Shown here: positions 41,837 through 50,864 of the stretch, piece by piece
How positions within the stretch are numbered: the first letter of the stretch is position 1
Layout of the letters: the number at the start of each line of letters is the position of its first letter
Assembly (NCBI RefSeq): GCF_014641075.1
Contig: NZ_BMHP01000006.1
Span: 1-64,000, forward strand
Length of the DNA stretch: 64,000 bases
Origin: Paenibacillus nasutitermitis
GTDB lineage: Bacteria > Bacillota > Bacilli > Paenibacillales > Paenibacillaceae
Direction of reading: 5' to 3'
Position numbers and translations under genes: made by a program
Notes under the pieces: generated by a model
What the model was told of the DNA's origin: nothing
Database searches by the model: none
Seen by the model: the letters and a program-made list of their open reading frames with translations, nothing else

Positions 41837-42757
41837 CTATGGCAGTTTAAAGCCTTCCCCCAGCACTTCCGCCGTATCGCTGATAATGACAAACGCCTTC
41901 TGATCCGCCGCCTTAACAAGCTGCTTCAGCTTGGATACTTCGCCCCTCCCCACGACTACCATCAGCACGGACCGCTCGTCCCCGGTAAATCCGCCCCGGC
42001 CGTCAAGCCTTGTCAAACCGCGGTCCAAATCATAGAGCACCACCCGGGTAATGGCATCGGGAAATTCCGTAACAATGAAAGCTACCTTCGAGATGGCAAG
42101 TCCCGTCTGTACAAAATCGATGGTTTTGCTTGTCGCATACAGCCCGACTAAAGCATACAGCGCATTCTCGGGGGCGATCAACAGGCCTGCGGCGGCAATG
42201 ACCAGCCCATCGAAGCATGCGACGGCGAGCCCCAGCCGGATGCCCGTATAGCGATGAAGCAGTTGTGCCGCCAGATCAAGGCCGCCCGTAGAACCGCGAC
42301 CGCGAAACACAAGCCCCAGTCCTGCGCCGACGCCGATGCCGCCATAGATCGCCGCCAGCAGCGCATTATCCGTAGGCGCCGACCAGTGTGACGTGAGAAG
42401 GACCAGCAGCGGCAGAACGAATGAGCCCAGTGCGCTCTTCATGGCAAAACGTCCGCCAAGCAGCCACAAGCCCAGCAGAAACAGCGGGACATTAATGGCC
42501 CACTGCGTATAAGCGGGAGGGAATCCCGTCGCCCGTTGGACCAGAATCGAAATCCCCGATACCCCGCCCGAAGCAATGCCCAGAGGAACAAGAAAAAGGT
42601 TGAAGCTTGCTGCAATTAAAAAAGAACCCGCCAAAAGCAGTGCCACGCTCATCATCGCTTGCGCATAACTGCTGCGGCGGTCCGGTTCTCTTCTTCGCTT
42701 GTTGCGTTTTAAGTAAACGGCACCGTTACTATTAATCCGCTGCTGCTCATCGCTCAT
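41837..42757 (-). CDS. YitT family membrane protein (DUF161 plus DUF2179)
   Basis: The 306-aa protein starts at MSDEQQRINS (AAGAAGTGA upstream); an in-frame GTG 11 codons earlier abuts GGAGG. It has a basic cytoplasmic N-terminus (KRNKRRREPDRR), then about five membrane helices with the YitT motifs GIASGGVSGISIL, FRGRGSTGGLDLAAQLLHRY and SKTIDFVQTGL. The C-terminal DUF2179 domain (~aa 215-300) has ITRVVLYDLDRGLTRLDGRGGFTG and KAFVIISDTAEVLGEGF. Family members are widespread, multicopy and of unknown transport function. Leftward, between prfB and argC. Confidence 0.88.
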   Translation of the reverse strand: MSDEQQRINSNGAVYLKRNKRRREPDRRSSYAQAMMSVALLLAGSFLIAASFNLFLVPLGIASGGVSGISILVQRATGFPPAYTQWAINVPLFLLGLWLLGGRFAMKSALGSFVLPLLVLLTSHWSAPTDNALLAAIYGGIGVGAGLGLVFRGRGSTGGLDLAAQLLHRYTGIRLGLAVACFDGLVIAAAGLLIAPENALYALVGLYATSKTIDFVQTGLAISKVAFIVTEFPDAITRVVLYDLDRGLTRLDGRGGFTGDERSVLMVVVGRGEVSKLKQLVKAADQKAFVIISDTAEVLGEGFKLP

Positions 42758-42902
42758 AACGTCACTTCTTTCATCAAGAATGCGATCCACCCTCCATCAT
42801 ATGGCTGGTATGGATTCCTTTCCTGTGTGATCAGAGGAGCCGCTGCCAAAGTCTTGACCTTCGCTTCCGGCCACTTTTCAAACCGATGCTTCATCCCATA
42901 AC

Positions 42903-42942
42903 AAAAAAAGAGCTCCCACACCTTAACAGTGTAGGAACTCTT
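42903..42942 (-). terminator. prfB terminator
   Basis: The minus strand has AAGAGTTCCTACAC / GTGTGGGAGCTCTT with a TGTTAAG loop followed by TTTTTT, 35 bp past the prfB stop; it ends the secA-prfB unit. Confidence 0.9.
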
Positions 42943-42976
42943 GACCTTGCCTATGCATGCATCTGTATATTGCCGT

Positions 42977-44084
42977 CTATTCGTGTCGAATCTGGCTTCG
43001 CAGATAACCGTCGATAAAGATATCGAGGTCACCGTCCATAACGGCCCCTACGTTTCCTGTTTCCACAGCGGTCCGATGATCCTTGACCATGCTATAGGGG
43101 TGGAATACATAGGAGCGGATTTGGCTGCCCCAGCCGATCTCCGACTGCTCGCCGCGAATTTCCGCCAAATGCTTCTTCTGCTCTTCAATCTTGCGCTCAT
43201 AGAGCTTGGAGCGAAGCATCTGCATGGCCCGTTCACGGTTTTGAATCTGGGAGCGCTGGGTTTGGCAGGATACAACAATGCCGCTTGGAACATGCGTGAT
43301 GCGGATGGCCGATTCCGTTTTGTTGATATGCTGCCCGCCGGCGCCGCTGGCTCGATACGTATCGACCTTTAGATCCTCCGAGCGGATATCAATCTCAATG
43401 GTATCGTCGATCTCCGGCATAATGTCGCATGATGCGAATGAGGTGTGCCGGCGGCCAGAAGCGTCAAAAGGCGAGATGCGCACGAGACGGTGAACCCCTT
43501 TCTCCGCCTTTAAATATCCGTAGGCATTATATCCTTTAATGGATATCGTCACACTCTTGATCCCCGCTTCATCGCCAGCCAGATAATCAAGCACCTCGAC
43601 CTTGAAACCATGCTTTTCCGCCCAGCGGGTATACATCCGGTAGAGCATTTGCCCCCAATCCTGCGATTCGGTGCCGCCCGCTCCCGGGTGCAGCTCCAGG
43701 ATGGCATTCAGCTTGTCGTAAGGCTCGCTGAGCAGCAGCTGCAGTTCGAAATCGCTGACCTTCTTCACAAGTTCGGCTACGCTTTTCGCAAGATCGGCTT
43801 CCAGGGATTCGTCCCCTTCCTCCTCAGCAAGCTCCAGCATGGTTTCCAGATCCTCATGCTCGTTGTTCATCTGATTGTAGTCGTCGACGACCGACTTCAC
43901 GGCGTTCAGCTCCGCAATGGTGCCCTGCGCCCGGTCATTATCGTCCCAGAAATCAGGTGCCGTCATCTTCTCTTCGAAATTGGCGATCATCTCTTGCTTA
44001 ATATCTAAGTCAAAGAGACCCCCTTAGTTCCTGGAGTCGCTTCGCCATTTCACGCATATCTTGTTTCACAGTAATATCTATCAT
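42977..44084 (-). CDS. prfB: Peptide chain release factor 2 with programmed +1 frameshift
   Basis: RF2 recognises UGA and UAA. The gene is split: the first 24 codons (44084-44013; MIDITVKQDMREMAK...) end at an in-frame TGA (44010-44012) in the context CTT-TGA-C, preceded by the internal Shine-Dalgarno-like AGGGGG. A +1 slip on CTT continues as DLDIKQEMIANF (from 44011). The joined product is 368 aa, the usual length. It has the anticodon-mimic SPF in RISPFDASG and the catalytic GGQ in SGAGGQHINKTES. GAGGTGAGG precedes the ATG. It starts 55 bp after secA ends, so both are probably cotranscribed. RF2 autoregulates through the frameshift. Confidence 0.97.
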
Positions 44085-44139
44085 GTTACGCCCTCACCTC
44101 ATCTTGTAGTTCTGCCTGGTATCTTGCTTCTGACTCGTA

Positions 44140-46656
44140 TTAGCCCTGTTGGCCATGACATTGCTTGTATTTTTTGCCGCTGCCGCAAGGACATGGATCA
44201 TTGCGCCCTACGCGCTCATCCTTCTTGACTGGACGCTTCTCCTTCGGCTCGCTGCTGCCTCCGGTTTCCGTCTGCCCCTTGGCGACTTCCTGACGCTCCA
44301 GGTTGCTTTCGACCTGGGCCTTCATAATATATTTGGTTACTTCTTCCTGGATATTATCGATCATTTCCTTGAACATTTCAAAGCCTTCGAATTGATATTC
44401 GCGCAGCGGATCCGTCCCGCCATAAGCACGCAGGTGAATCCCTTGACGCAGCTGGTCCATCGCATCGATATGATCCATCCATTTGCTGTCGACGGCCCGC
44501 AGCACAACAACCTTCTCGAATTCCCGCATCGTCTCGGGGCCGATTTCTTCTTCGCGCTGATTGTACAGATCATTGACTTTCCCATTCAGGAATTCCACGA
44601 TCTCTTCTTTCTCTTTGCCCCACAAATCGTCCTTGGTGATCATGCCTTCATGCAGGAATGTACCCTGTGCATAATCGACGATCTCCTGCAGCCCCCAGTC
44701 CTCCGGAACCTCATCACTTGGGCAATGCGCTTCAACAATCCGGTCGATAACCGGCGTGATCATCTCTTGCACGATCTGACGGATATTCTCCGAATAGAGC
44801 ACCTCGCGGCGCTGCTTGTAGATGATTTCACGCTGCTGGTTCATAACATCATCATATTGGAGTACGATCTTCCGCGTGTCAAAGTTGCTGCCTTCCACAC
44901 GTTTTTGAGCGGATTCAATCGCCCGAGAAATCAGACGGCTCTCGATCGGCTGATCCTCCTCGAATCCCAAACGCTCCATCATGCTCATTATATTGTCCGC
45001 ACCGAAACGGCGCATCAACTCGTCTTCAAGGGACAAATAGAACTGGGATGAGCCCGGATCTCCTTGACGGCCGGCACGACCGCGCAGCTGATTGTCGATC
45101 CGACGGCTTTCATGGCGCTCCGTACCCATAATATGAAGTCCGCCAATACCGGCAACCTCGTCGCCCAGCAAAATATCCGTACCCCGCCCAGCCATATTCG
45201 TGGCAATGGTGACCGCTCCGGACTGGCCGGCGCGTGAAATAATTTCCGCTTCCTCGGCATGATACTTGGCGTTGAGCACCTTATGGGCGACTCCGCGGCG
45301 CTTGAGCAGCTCCGAAAGCTTCTCCGAGTTCTCAATCGAGACGGTACCCACAAGCACAGGCTGGTTCTTGCTATGCCGCTGTACAATTTCTTCTACGACC
45401 GCTTTAAACTTCCCGTTCTCCGTTTTGTAGACGACATCGGCGATATCTTCCCGGATCATGGTACGGTTTGTCGGAACCTGGATTACATCCAGTCCATAGA
45501 TTTTCTTAAACTCTTCTTCCTCTGTCTTCGCCGTACCGGTCATCCCGGCCAGCTTGCGGTACATCCGGAAATAGTTCTGGAAGGTAATGGTGGCAAGGGT
45601 CATGCTTTCGTTCTGAACCTTGATCTGCTCCTTGGCTTCGATCGCCTGGTGCAGACCATCGCTGTAGCGGCGACCGGCCATAAGACGTCCGGTAAACTCG
45701 TCGACGATAATGACCTCTTCGTCCTGTACGATATAATCGACATCTCGCTTCATAATGGCATGCGCTTTAAGCGCCTGCTGGATGTGGTGATAAAGCAGCA
45801 CGTTGGCATGGTCAAACAGGTTCTCGATGCCAAAAGCACGCTCCGTTTTCTCGACACCCGACTCGGACAACGTGACCGATCGGAGCTTGACATCAATCGT
45901 ATAATCTTCTTCGTCTTTAAGACGGCTCACAAAACGGTCGGCAGTAAAATAAAGCTCTGTCGACTTCGCAGCCTGTCCGGAAATAATAAGCGGCGTCCTC
46001 GCTTCATCGACGAGAATGGAATCGACTTCGTCAATGACGGCAAAATAAAGCGGACGCTGCACCATTTGTTCCTTATACAGCACCATATTGTCCCGCAAGT
46101 AATCGAAACCAAATTCATTATTCGTCCCGTAGGTGATATCGCAAGCGTAGGCCGCTTGTTTCTCGTCATGGGTCAAACCATGCATATTGCACCCTACAGT
46201 AAGACCGAGGAAATTATACAGCTGGCCCATCTGCTCGCTGTCACGCTGAGCCAGGTAATCATTGACCGTTACGACATGAACGCCTTTATCGAGGAGAGCA
46301 TTCAAGTAGACAGGGAGCGTCGCAACAAGCGTTTTACCTTCCCCTGTTTTCATTTCGGCTATTTTGCCGTCATGCAATACCATTCCCCCGATAAGCTGCA
46401 CATCATAATGGCGTTTATCGAACACGCGCACGGAAGCCTCGCGTACAACTGCAAATGCTTCCGGAAGCAGGTCGATCAGCTCATCGCCGCCTTCAGCCAG
46501 ACGGATTTTGAACTCCGTCGTTTTACCGCGAAGATCCTCGTCAGATAATTTTGATATTTTTGGTTCCAATTCATTTATTTGCTCAACAGTTCGCATGAGA
46601 CGCTTAACTTCCCGTTCGTTTGCATCTCCGAATATTTTCTTCACAAGTCCGAGCAT
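44140..46656 (-). CDS. secA: Preprotein translocase ATPase SecA
   Basis: The 838-aa motor of the Sec pathway. Motifs: MKTGEGKTLVATLPVYLNAL (Walker A, near aa 100), VIDEVDSILVDEARTPLIISG (DEAD-type, aa ~207, in two parts), YFRMYRKLAGMTGTAKTEEEEF, ATNMAGRGTDILLGDEV and RGRAGRQGDPGSSQFYLSLED. The C-terminal zinc domain DPCPCGSGKKYKQCH binds SecB or phospholipids. AAAGGGG lies upstream. Gene order hpf-secA-prfB matches B. subtilis. Confidence 0.98.
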   Translation of the reverse strand: MLGLVKKIFGDANEREVKRLMRTVEQINELEPKISKLSDEDLRGKTTEFKIRLAEGGDELIDLLPEAFAVVREASVRVFDKRHYDVQLIGGMVLHDGKIAEMKTGEGKTLVATLPVYLNALLDKGVHVVTVNDYLAQRDSEQMGQLYNFLGLTVGCNMHGLTHDEKQAAYACDITYGTNNEFGFDYLRDNMVLYKEQMVQRPLYFAVIDEVDSILVDEARTPLIISGQAAKSTELYFTADRFVSRLKDEEDYTIDVKLRSVTLSESGVEKTERAFGIENLFDHANVLLYHHIQQALKAHAIMKRDVDYIVQDEEVIIVDEFTGRLMAGRRYSDGLHQAIEAKEQIKVQNESMTLATITFQNYFRMYRKLAGMTGTAKTEEEEFKKIYGLDVIQVPTNRTMIREDIADVVYKTENGKFKAVVEEIVQRHSKNQPVLVGTVSIENSEKLSELLKRRGVAHKVLNAKYHAEEAEIISRAGQSGAVTIATNMAGRGTDILLGDEVAGIGGLHIMGTERHESRRIDNQLRGRAGRQGDPGSSQFYLSLEDELMRRFGADNIMSMMERLGFEEDQPIESRLISRAIESAQKRVEGSNFDTRKIVLQYDDVMNQQREIIYKQRREVLYSENIRQIVQEMITPVIDRIVEAHCPSDEVPEDWGLQEIVDYAQGTFLHEGMITKDDLWGKEKEEIVEFLNGKVNDLYNQREEEIGPETMREFEKVVVLRAVDSKWMDHIDAMDQLRQGIHLRAYGGTDPLREYQFEGFEMFKEMIDNIQEEVTKYIMKAQVESNLERQEVAKGQTETGGSSEPKEKRPVKKDERVGRNDPCPCGSGKKYKQCHGQQG

Positions 46657-46691
46657 GGTCTTCCCCTTTCGTGGTTACGCCTAATGCATAA

Positions 46692-46720
46692 ATTGTATCA
46701 GTTTGCGGCACATCCCGCAA
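46692..46720 (-). promoter_or_regulatory. secA SigA promoter
   Basis: The minus strand has TTGCGG (46715-46720), a 17-bp spacer and TACAAT (46692-46697), about 35 bp upstream of the secA start. Confidence 0.6.
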
Positions 46721-46772
46721 TGCAAGTATGGCGCTAACGACATTTTCCGCCAGAGGTTATTTCTTGTATTCT

Positions 46773-46807
46773 AAAAGGGCAGAGCTCCCTTTAGGAAGCC
46801 TGCCCTT
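46773..46807 (-). terminator. hpf terminator
   Basis: The minus strand has AAGGGCAGGCTTCC / GGGAGCTCTGCCCTT with one mismatch, followed by a short TTTTA. It lies 25 bp past the hpf stop; efficiency is uncertain because of the short T-run. Confidence 0.65.
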
Positions 46808-46831
46808 GATTATTATCAAATTATGGAATGA

Positions 46832-47374
46832 TCATGATTGCTCAAGCAAGCCGTATTTCCCGTCATCTCTCTTATAGACGACATTAACTTCCTTGGTATC
46901 GGCGTTTGAGAACATAAAGAACGAATGGCCGACCATATTCATCTGGAGAATCGCTTCCTCCACATCCATCGGCTTCAACAGGAAGCGCTTGGTGCGGACA
47001 AGTTCATAATCATCCTCTTCCTCTTGCACCTTGACGGCTGAAGTCTCATCCTTGAACAAGGTTTTGATCCCGCTGTCCTGCCGAAATTTCCGGTTGATTC
47101 TTGTTTTATGTTTACGAATTTGCCGTTCCAGTTTGTCCACCACAACATCAATTGAGGCGTACATGTCATCGCTCTTTTCTTCGGCGCGGAGAAAAGCATG
47201 GGTTAGAGGAATCGTTACCTCAACTGCGTGTTTTCCCTTTGTGACGGACATCGTCACGGTTGATTCGGAGATGGGCTCTTCAAAATACCTATCCAGGCGA
47301 CTAAGCTTCTTCTCGACATAATCACGCATAGCGTCTGTCACTTGAATGTGCTGACCGCGAACATTGTATTTCAT
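46832..47374 (-). CDS. hpf: Long ribosome hibernation promoting factor HPF
   Basis: This 180-aa protein dimerises 70S ribosomes into inactive 100S particles. The start at MKYNVRGQHIQVTDAMR has AAAGGAGG 8 nt upstream; a GTG two codons earlier abuts the site. It has the N-terminal ribosome-binding domain (aa 1-100, with MSVTKGKHAVEVTIPLTHAF) and, after a charged linker (EEEDDYELVRTKRF), the C-terminal dimerisation domain (KPMDVEEAILQMNMVGHSFF, GKYGLLEQ). The long form is typical of Firmicutes (B. subtilis YvyD). Confidence 0.96.
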   Translation of the reverse strand: MKYNVRGQHIQVTDAMRDYVEKKLSRLDRYFEEPISESTVTMSVTKGKHAVEVTIPLTHAFLRAEEKSDDMYASIDVVVDKLERQIRKHKTRINRKFRQDSGIKTLFKDETSAVKVQEEEDDYELVRTKRFLLKPMDVEEAILQMNMVGHSFFMFSNADTKEVNVVYKRDDGKYGLLEQS

Positions 47375-47399
47375 GGGCACTCCTCCTTTACATGTTCTT

Positions 47400-47429
47400 A
47401 TTATACCATACCCACATAGGCAATCTCAA
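47400..47429 (-). promoter_or_regulatory. hpf promoter (extended -10)
   Basis: The minus strand has TTGAGA (47424-47429), an 18-bp spacer and a perfect TATAAT (47400-47405) with an upstream TG dinucleotide (TGGTATAAT). The predicted transcription start is about 20 nt upstream of the ATG. Confidence 0.7.
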
Positions 47430-47543
47430 AAGCATTTAATTGTTTTTTCTGAATTTTTTGAATATTTTAGACAAACTTAATAATAATATTTCGCAGGATT
47501 GCAGTTATTGGAAAATGCTATAAAATCAAGTAAAAATCCATAC

Positions 47544-47566
47544 AAAAAGCCCCGGTTTCCCGGGGC
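47544..47566 (-). terminator. Cold-shock gene terminator
   Basis: The minus strand has GCCCCGGGAAACCGGGGC, a 7-bp stem with a GAAA-like loop, followed by TTTTTG. It lies 63 bp past the csp stop. Confidence 0.88.
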
Positions 47567-47628
47567 ACTGTTTGCATTCTTGGTTAAGCGTGAACCATAT
47601 ATGGCACGGCCGCTTAACAGCCGGATGA

Positions 47629-47826
47629 TTACAGTTTATTTACGTTTGCAGCTTGCGGTCCGCGAGCGCCTTCCACGATATCGAATTCGACCGATTGGCC
47701 TTCTTCCAGCGTCTTGAAACCTTCGGATTGAATTGCGGAGAAGTGAACAAATACGTCGCCGCCTTGCTCAGTCTCGATAAATCCGTAACCCTTCTCAGCG
47801 TTAAACCATTTCACTTTACCTTGCAT
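47629..47826 (-). CDS. Cold-shock protein (CspA family RNA chaperone)
   Basis: A 65-aa OB-fold RNA-binding protein with both motifs: RNP1 KGYGFIE and RNP2 VFVHFSAI, starting MQGKVKWFNAEKG. It resembles B. subtilis CspB/C/D in length. It melts RNA secondary structure at low temperature or in stationary phase. A strong promoter lies 62 bp upstream; the leader is too short for the long thermosensor-type leader of E. coli cspA. Confidence 0.96.
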   Translation of the reverse strand: MQGKVKWFNAEKGYGFIETEQGGDVFVHFSAIQSEGFKTLEEGQSVEFDIVEGARGPQAANVNKL

Positions 47827-47888
47827 TCAGAACATTCCCTTCATCTTCAAATAGCTGCGAGATCACGGAAGTTGTGGCCCGCAAATCG

Positions 47889-47918
47889 ACTATACCATCG
47901 TTGTCACATTATTGTCAA
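47889..47918 (-). promoter_or_regulatory. Cold-shock gene SigA promoter
   Basis: The minus strand has a consensus TTGACA (47913-47918), an 18-bp spacer and TATAGT (47889-47894) with TG just upstream (TGGTATAGT). The leader is about 55 nt. Confidence 0.75.
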
Positions 47919-47983
47919 CGAATTTTTGTAAGCGAATACATTCTTTATTTGCCGCCGCTAATCGGTATTCTGCCTATGCTAGC

Positions 47984-48020
47984 AAAAAAGGAAATCACGA
48001 ATAGATCGTCATTTCCTTTT
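47984..48020 (-). terminator. flaG-fliD-fliS-fliT operon terminator
   Basis: The minus strand has AAAAGGAAATGACGA / TCGTGATTTCCTTTT with TCTAT loop and a run of T residues. The 5' arm contains the fliT stop codon (48009-48011), so the terminator overlaps the end of the gene. Confidence 0.88.
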
Positions 48021-48344
48021 ATCCATTAATATGCTGTCCGGGCTATAGGCCGCTTCATATACATTGCGCTGAATCTTGGCTTGCCCGCGCTGCTGAAGCC
48101 AATCTCCCGCTTCGGATTTCAACATCTGCATCCGGCCTAGAATAACGGCGTCATGACTCAGCACGTTCCGCAGCCTTTCCAGCTCTTCTGCTGTCAACGG
48201 GCTTTCGGCTGCCATAAGCCTAATCTCATCAACCAGCACCTGACGCTGATCCACAAAATTCGACAATTCTTCATAGCTAGCCCGATTGAGCTGACTCATC
48301 ATATGTTGAGTCAGCTCTTCCAGGCCAGAAATCGTCTTATTCAT
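48009..48344 (-). CDS. fliT: FliT-like flagellar chaperone
   Basis: A 111-aa, mostly helical, soluble protein following fliS in the position of B. subtilis fliT. Charged heptad-like helices (LTQHMMSQLNRASYEELSNF split over two turns, then RQVLVDEIRL) fit a small export chaperone; FliT holds FliD before secretion. Sequence identity in this family is poor, so the call depends on position and size. It overlaps fliS by 8 nt. Confidence 0.65.
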   Translation of the reverse strand: MNKTISGLEELTQHMMSQLNRASYEELSNFVDQRQVLVDEIRLMAAESPLTAEELERLRNVLSHDAVILGRMQMLKSEAGDWLQQRGQAKIQRNVYEAAYSPDSILMDKRK

Positions 48345-48735
48345 ATTTCCCCTCTGAACTCGGCACCAGCTTGGCCGCTTGCGCCCAGGTTTCGCGCAGA
48401 TCCGTCAGGTAGCCCAAGGCTTCTTCAGCAGGCTCCATCGCTTTTTTAACATTGGCTTCAATAAGAAGATGATTCACATATTCATATATAGCGGCAAGTC
48501 CCTTGGAAACCTCATAGGACGAATCCAGCGTGGACATTAATTCACTGACAATCGTCTGCGCTTTACCAAGATTCAGATTGGATTTCTGGACATCATGCTG
48601 TTTTAAACCGTCCATACCGGCACGAACATTACGAATGGCACCATCGAACAGCATCAGAAGCAGCTGTGCCGGAGTCGAAGTTTGAACGGATGACTGGCGG
48701 TATTTCTCATACGGTGATGTAATCATGTCCTTCAC
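48337..48735 (-). CDS. fliS: Flagellin export chaperone FliS
   Basis: The 132-aa helical chaperone binds the C-terminus of flagellin and keeps it unfolded for export; in B. subtilis it also helps the FliW-CsrA circuit. The family start SPYEKYRQSSVQTSTPAQLLLMLFDGAI (in two parts) is obvious, followed by KAQTIVSELMSTLD and LAAIYEYVNHLLIEAN. It lies 8 bp after fliD and overlaps fliT. Confidence 0.95.
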   Translation of the reverse strand: MKDMITSPYEKYRQSSVQTSTPAQLLLMLFDGAIRNVRAGMDGLKQHDVQKSNLNLGKAQTIVSELMSTLDSSYEVSKGLAAIYEYVNHLLIEANVKKAMEPAEEALGYLTDLRETWAQAAKLVPSSEGKYE

Positions 48736-48743
48736 CCTTTACG

Positions 48744-50279
48744 CTAAGATTGATTAGAAGACATACCCAAACTGCTAAGCAAACTGGAGGACTGAGCATT
48801 GTATTTGTTCATCGCTGTTTCCATGGCTGTAAACTGTCTATAATAACGAGCCTCCATATCGGTCAGCCGGTTCTGCGTCGCCAGGATCCGCTTATTGTAG
48901 TCTTTGAGCATTCTTCCCATGGAACTCTCTTCTTTGTATAAACTATTCAAGCTGCCGTCGTATTTGGTTGTACCCGCTTTGTCTGCGAAGCTTGTCATGG
49001 TAACATCCATCACATCCCGAAGCTTATCCATTATCCCGGTATTTGATGCCGAAGCGGGCCCTTGGAACAAGTCCATGATGGCTTGCGGATCATTCTCCAG
49101 AGCCGTCTTCAACTTGGTTTCATCCAAATAAAGCTTTCCGTTCTCATAATATTGGCCTGTTGTTATTCCGATCGCACCCAATTGTCCCAACTTGTTAGCA
49201 ATTTCCATGCGCATGTTGTTGATCGTTGATTTAACAATCTGATCATTCTTAAGCATACCGCTTTTTGCCTTTTCTTCCCAAAGCTTGATGTCATTTTCCG
49301 TCATATTGCTCTTCTGCTCATCCGTCAGAGGCTGAAAATCTTTATAACGTTCTTCGCTGATTTTACTGTTCAAGGTGCCCAGCAGGTCGTTATAATCGTT
49401 AATGAAGGACTTAATCGTCTCCAGCGCTTTGGTTGAATCGGTTTGCGTCGAGATTTTTGCCGGTTTGTCATCTGACAGGTAATTGGGATTCGTGCTGTCT
49501 GTCATTGATGTCGTGGTTGCCAGTAAGGTAATTTGAACACCGTTGACGGTAATAATATTGCTGTCAAATTTCAAGTTGTCCTGATCATTAATTTTCACTT
49601 TCGCTTGTTTTCCGGTTTCAATGGATTGACTTACCCCTTTGAACAAGTCAAACAGCGTACTGTTCTTATTGTTAGCAGCATCATCCGTGATTTTCAACTC
49701 AGCCTCAGACCCGAACTCCTTCGATAGAATGGTTAACTTTCCTGTCAATTCATCGAATTTAGCGGTGGCTTTAGCATCAGGATCGGCATTTATTTTGTTA
49801 ATCACTTCCGAAATCGATAGCGTTTTATCAAAGGAGAAGTTTACATTATTAATGCGTAATGCATAGGTATCTCTTATGGGCGCTGCGCTGTCTAATTTTG
49901 TTTGAAGTTCAGCCAAAGTAGCGCTGCTTTTCAGCCCATACCCTGCTCCTGTTGTTTCAATACTCGCCTGGGTTGCCAGCTGCTTGACGGTTACCGTCAT
50001 CGGAATAGGGTTAGCGTTCGCATTCGCTACGACTTTAATCGCATCCGTATTTCCCGTAACCGTAGATTTGTAACTGTTCATGCCGGAGGCAAGGCCATAG
50101 TTTTTGAAAATCGTGTTGCTTAGTGTGAAAACCTTGCTGTTGAGCTCTCTATAGCTATCACGCTGCCACTGGAGCACTTGCTTCTGCTGTGTGAGTTTAT
50201 CCAAGGGCACACGCTGTGCCGTCATCATGGATTTAACCATCGAATCAATATCCATACCCGAAAATCCGTTAATACGCAT
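48744..50279 (-). CDS. fliD: Flagellar filament cap protein FliD (HAP2)
   Basis: The 511-aa cap folds flagellin onto the filament tip. N-terminal FliD_N (GMDIDSMVKSMMTAQRVPLDKL, in parts) and C-terminal FliD_C helices (MGRMLKDYNKRILATQNRLT ... METAMNKYNAQSSSLLSSLG) flank variable middle domains. In B. subtilis it is also called hook-associated protein 2. It lies 18 bp after flaG in the same SigD-type operon. Confidence 0.95.
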   Translation of the reverse strand: MRINGFSGMDIDSMVKSMMTAQRVPLDKLTQQKQVLQWQRDSYRELNSKVFTLSNTIFKNYGLASGMNSYKSTVTGNTDAIKVVANANANPIPMTVTVKQLATQASIETTGAGYGLKSSATLAELQTKLDSAAPIRDTYALRINNVNFSFDKTLSISEVINKINADPDAKATAKFDELTGKLTILSKEFGSEAELKITDDAANNKNSTLFDLFKGVSQSIETGKQAKVKINDQDNLKFDSNIITVNGVQITLLATTTSMTDSTNPNYLSDDKPAKISTQTDSTKALETIKSFINDYNDLLGTLNSKISEERYKDFQPLTDEQKSNMTENDIKLWEEKAKSGMLKNDQIVKSTINNMRMEIANKLGQLGAIGITTGQYYENGKLYLDETKLKTALENDPQAIMDLFQGPASASNTGIMDKLRDVMDVTMTSFADKAGTTKYDGSLNSLYKEESSMGRMLKDYNKRILATQNRLTDMEARYYRQFTAMETAMNKYNAQSSSLLSSLGMSSNQS

Positions 50280-50297
50280 TATCGCTCTCCGCCTTTC

Positions 50298-50699
50298 TTA
50301 CACCTTCTCGTCTATTAATATACCTGCAATTTCCATCATTTTAGCTACCAAATCCATGGTTTTCTCAGGAGGTACCTCACGGATCAGCTCGCCTGTGTCT
50401 TTATTTAGAACCTTGACCATGATCGTATGTGTTTTCTCATGGATACTGATATCCAGTGTAGTCTGTGGCCCTTGAAGGAGTTTAACCGCGCGATCAATCG
50501 CCTTGATCAAATGTTCTTCTCCAACGGAAACGGTGACGCCCTTCTTTCCCAGTTGAAGCAATTCTTTGGTTGTCTTGATTGATGCGGTATCGAGCTGAGT
50601 CGACGATTTTGAGTTTGATGCCTCCGCAGGAAGTGACTGATCCACAGGCTGTCTGACCGGAGATGACGTACTTGCATTCAGTGAAAATTGTACATTCAT
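50298..50699 (-). CDS. flaG: FlaG family protein (YvyC-like)
   Basis: This 133-aa protein has a disordered Ser/Thr-rich N-terminus (~aa 1-45) and a C-terminal FlaG domain (LDISIHEKTHTIMVKVLNKDTGELIREVPPEK in parts, then MMEIAGILIDEKV). FlaG influences filament length in several bacteria; the mechanism is unknown. First gene of flaG-fliD-fliS-fliT, downstream of a SigD-type promoter. Confidence 0.93.
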   Translation of the reverse strand: MNVQFSLNASTSSPVRQPVDQSLPAEASNSKSSTQLDTASIKTTKELLQLGKKGVTVSVGEEHLIKAIDRAVKLLQGPQTTLDISIHEKTHTIMVKVLNKDTGELIREVPPEKTMDLVAKMMEIAGILIDEKV

Positions 50700-50734
50700 C
50701 TAGAATATAACCCCCAACAACTTATTTATCTTTT

Positions 50735-50762
50735 ATATCGGCTATTCTCGCCTCTCCGCTTA
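50735..50762 (-). promoter_or_regulatory. SigD promoter for flaG-fliDST
   Basis: The minus strand has TAAG (50759-50762), a 16-bp spacer and a perfect SigD -10 GCCGATAT (50735-50742), 36 bp upstream of flaG. The -35 differs from consensus TAAA in one base. Confidence 0.8.
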
Positions 50763-50785
50763 GTATTTATGGAAAATATATATAT

Positions 50786-50812
50786 AAAAAGCCCTAGGAG
50801 AACTCCTAAGGC
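50786..50812 (-). terminator. fliB terminator
   Basis: The minus strand has GCCTTAGGAG / CTCCTAGGGC with a TT loop (one G-U pair), followed by TTTTTATATA, 53 bp past the fliB stop and just upstream of the SigD promoter of flaG. Confidence 0.88.
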
Positions 50813-50864
50813 CTAACAAAATGTGAATGAAAGGGATTTTTGTTCATGAATCATGCAGCTTTGT

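Noticed and set aside
45259..46548. 429-aa plus-strand ORF opposite secA
   Set aside because: It is fully antisense to a clear SecA reading frame and has no family signature or start site.
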